Positions 39,711 to 41,344 of a stretch of DNA of 41,344 nucleotides are shown piece by piece (within the stretch, counting starts at the first letter, position 1; every line of letters starts with the position of its first letter). The stretch covers positions 1 to 41,344 of the forward strand of contig DATLUD010000033.1 of the NCBI GenBank assembly GCA_035533275.1. Reading direction: 5' to 3'. The stretch is from SCRA01 sp035533275 (lineage in GTDB: Bacteria > Vulcanimicrobiota > Vulcanimicrobiia > Vulcanimicrobiales > SCRA01). Under the pieces are notes generated by a model that did not search any database, was not told the origin of the DNA, and worked only from the letters and a program-made list of their open reading frames with translations. The position numbers and the translations under genes were made by a program.

Positions 39711-41069
39711 ATGTCCTTCGATGTCCTGGAGTCCCGAGAGCTTCGACCCTTCCACCGTAAGCTCACCGCGCTCTCCGCGGCGGGCATGTTCCTGGACGGC
39801 TTCGACCTGACCGTGATCGCGGTGGCCCTGCCGCTCCTGGCCAAGCAGTGGTCGATCCCGCCGAGCCTGAGCGGCTTGGTCGCCGCATCGGCCGTGATCG
39901 GCATGCTGGTGGGGTCGCTCTTCCTGGGCCACCTTACCGACCGGATCGGCCGCAAGGCGATGTACCTCTTCGACCTCGCGTTCTTCGTGGTCTTCGCGGG
40001 CTTGACGGCCGCCTCGCAGAACGTGTGGGAGCTGCTGCTTTTCCGGTTCCTGTTGGGTCTGGGCATCGGCGCCGACTATCCCATCTCGTCGACCTTGCTG
40101 GCGGAGTTCGTGCCCGCCAAGAGCCGCGGATCGTTCGTCACGCTGCTGGGCGCCACGTGGTTCCTCGGCGCGGTCTGCGCCTACCTCGCCGGCCTGGCGC
40201 TGCTGCCGTTGGGAGCCGCGGCGTGGCGGTGGATGCTGCTGATCGGCGCCGTCATCGCGCTGGTGGTGATCTTCTTCCGGGCGTCGATCCCGGAGTCGCC
40301 GCGCTGGCTCGCCTCGCGCGGGCGGACCGACGAGGCGGCCGACGTGCTGCGCTCGCTGGGCGACGGCCACACCGGCGTGCAGCGCATCGCGCCCCGCGCC
40401 TGGACCGACATGTTCTCCAAGGAGCTGATCCGCTCGACGGTCTTCGTCGCGGGATTCTGGTTCTGCTACGACGTGGCGTTCTACGGCATCTCCATCTACA
40501 CGCCGACCATTCTGAAGAACTTCACCACCGGCTCGGCCAGCGCGGCATATCTGGGCTCGGCGATCGTCTCGCTGCTGGGCCTGGTTGGCGCGTTGATCGG
40601 CGTGGCGCTGGTGGACCGCTGGGGGCGCCGGCCCCTGATCCTGTTCTCCTTCGCCGGTCTCACCGTGTTGCTCGCGGCGCTGGCCGTGGAGCCCTCGCCG
40701 GCGCTGGCGATGCTGGTGGTGCTCTTCGGTCTGGCCACGCTCTTCGCCAACATGGGACCGGGCGTGCTCGACTTCGTCTATCCCACGGAGATCTTCCCGA
40801 CCGGCGTGCGCGCGGGAGCCACGGGCTTCGGCACGGCGGTGAGCCGCGTGGGCGCGATCCTCTCCATCCTGGTCTTCCCGGGCTTGGTGCAGTCGCTGGG
40901 GTTGCAGGCTGCGTTGTGGCTCTTCGTCGCGGCATCGGCGGCGGGGCTGGTGATCTGCTTCGCCCTGGCGCCGGAGACCAAGGGACGGGCGCTGGAGGAT
41001 CTGAGCGAGCCCGCGGGCGTTTCGGGGACGCAGACCGCGCGCGAGCCGGCGACGGCGGGAGTCGCGTAA
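39711..41069 (+). CDS. MFS transporter (AAHS/sugar-porter-like)
   Basis: The 452-residue protein has 12 membrane helices. Signatures are F-L-D-G-F-D-L-T-V-I in helix 1, G-H-L-T-D-R-I-G-R-K in loop 2-3, G-I-G-A-D-Y-P-I-S-S near helix 4, P-E-S-P-R-W-L-A after helix 6, D-R-W-G-R-R-P in loop 8-9, and Y-P-T-E-I-F-P-T-G-V-R-A. These place it in the organic-acid and sugar porter groups. GGGGAGG precedes ATG 39711. It is divergent from the tartrate-dehydratase-like gene, so organic-acid uptake is likely. Confidence 0.93.
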   Translation: MSFDVLESRELRPFHRKLTALSAAGMFLDGFDLTVIAVALPLLAKQWSIPPSLSGLVAASAVIGMLVGSLFLGHLTDRIGRKAMYLFDLAFFVVFAGLTAASQNVWELLLFRFLLGLGIGADYPISSTLLAEFVPAKSRGSFVTLLGATWFLGAVCAYLAGLALLPLGAAAWRWMLLIGAVIALVVIFFRASIPESPRWLASRGRTDEAADVLRSLGDGHTGVQRIAPRAWTDMFSKELIRSTVFVAGFWFCYDVAFYGISIYTPTILKNFTTGSASAAYLGSAIVSLLGLVGALIGVALVDRWGRRPLILFSFAGLTVLLAALAVEPSPALAMLVVLFGLATLFANMGPGVLDFVYPTEIFPTGVRAGATGFGTAVSRVGAILSILVFPGLVQSLGLQAALWLFVAASAAGLVICFALAPETKGRALEDLSEPAGVSGTQTAREPATAGVA

Positions 41070-41154
41070 GGAGCAGAGATTCAGCTGGATCTCGCGAGAC
41101 GGCCGCGCGCGGACGAACCAGGCAACCCTGCATTCTGGGTATCAGGTGAGTGCA

Positions 41155-41344
41155 ATGCAGAGGCGGCGATGGGCGCGGATGGCAGCGCGCGGTCTGGTTG
41201 CCACGGCGCGGACGGCGGCGACGCTCTACGCGGCGTATGCCGCGGCGGCATGGTTCGGCTACGGGCGCGTGACTCGTGCCGTGAGCGAGGCCGGCCGCGT
41301 TCCGCTCTTGGACGCGCTGATGCCGGAGTTCGAGGTGCGGGTGG
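41155..41344 (+). CDS. 5' part of a gene running off the window
   Basis: Open frame from ATG 41155 (or GTG 41146) to the right edge, at least 63 residues. The N terminus is basic (M-Q-R-R-R-W-A-R-M-A), followed by an Ala-rich hydrophobic stretch. L-D-A-L-M-P-E-F-E-V-R-V near the break recalls the opening of some SRPBCC/polyketide-cyclase proteins. Codon bias is normal. The family is uncertain because most of the gene is missing. Confidence 0.5.
   Translation, partial: MQRRRWARMAARGLVATARTAATLYAAYAAAAWFGYGRVTRAVSEAGRVPLLDALMPEFEVRV

Noticed and set aside
1..41344. CRISPR arrays, insertion sequences, tRNA or rRNA genes
   Set aside because: No regularly spaced repeats, transposase-like frames, terminal repeats or cloverleaf-like sequences were noticed by eye. 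A tRNAscan or ISfinder run could still find something small.

Overview
The window is about 41 kb of very GC-rich bacterial DNA. It is gene-dense, third codon positions are almost all G or C, and most genes sit in operons with 1-4 bp stop/start overlaps. No rRNA, tRNA, CRISPR array or insertion sequence was recognised. The content suggests a free-living, aerobic or facultative soil or subsurface bacterium of an uncultivated high-GC lineage (Methylomirabilota/Rokubacteria-like is my guess; nothing here fixes the taxonomy): form I CO dehydrogenase, many organic-acid and CoA-thioester genes, TAT-exported ABC binding proteins, and selenoproteins.

Layout. (1) 242-8231, plus strand: a MaoC-type hydratase and a full aerobic CO dehydrogenase operon in the order coxM-S-L-G-F-D-E. 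CoxF carries an extra C-terminal YHS metal-binding domain. (2) 8215-11242, minus: thiolase, PaaI thioesterase and an adrenodoxin-reductase-type ferredoxin-NADP reductase. (3) 11408-14053: a flavin-fold oxidase, a DEAD-box helicase that appears to start at ATT, a small membrane protein and a rubrerythrin-like protein. (4) 14046-15930, minus: a UGSC-family selenoprotein, read through an in-frame TGA followed by a SECIS-like hairpin, and a conserved partner gene. Divergent from these is a plus-strand operon (16040-22442): GntR regulator, bicupin, RidA, FAH-type hydrolase, an SsuABC/TauABC-like transporter and an alpha/beta hydrolase. (5) 22444-24417, minus: two small exported proteins and a second selenoprotein, a two-domain thioredoxin-fold oxidoreductase with a U-P-Y-C active site. 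(6) 25268-27042: tungstate/molybdate transporter genes wtpA-wtpB without an ATPase. (7) 27115-36249, minus: an amino-acid/amide-type binding protein, a universal stress protein, and a six-gene membrane complex related to hydrogenase-4 (hyfC-E-F-G-I-B order). This complex has lost the NiFe ligands and part of its Fe-S ligands. (8) 36450-41344: MarC, a glyoxalase-fold protein, a keto-acid hydratase, a D-tartrate dehydratase-like enolase-superfamily enzyme, an MFS transporter and the start of one more gene.

How the parts may work together. CO oxidation would feed electrons to the respiratory chain, with Mo supplied by a Wtp/Mod-type importer and Cu and S inserted by CoxD/E/F. The Hyf-like complex is probably a proton or sodium translocating relative of complex I rather than a hydrogenase. 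The region around the UGSC selenoprotein looks like a regulated catabolic unit: import, bicupin, RidA and FAH-type C-C hydrolysis controlled by an FCD-type GntR protein.

The strongest unusual signals are the two selenoproteins, each of which naive gene calling would split into two pieces. Their SECIS-like hairpins share the same A-G-U-Y-U apical loop. Next come the ligand-poor Hyf-like complex and the XdhC-YHS fusion in the cox operon.
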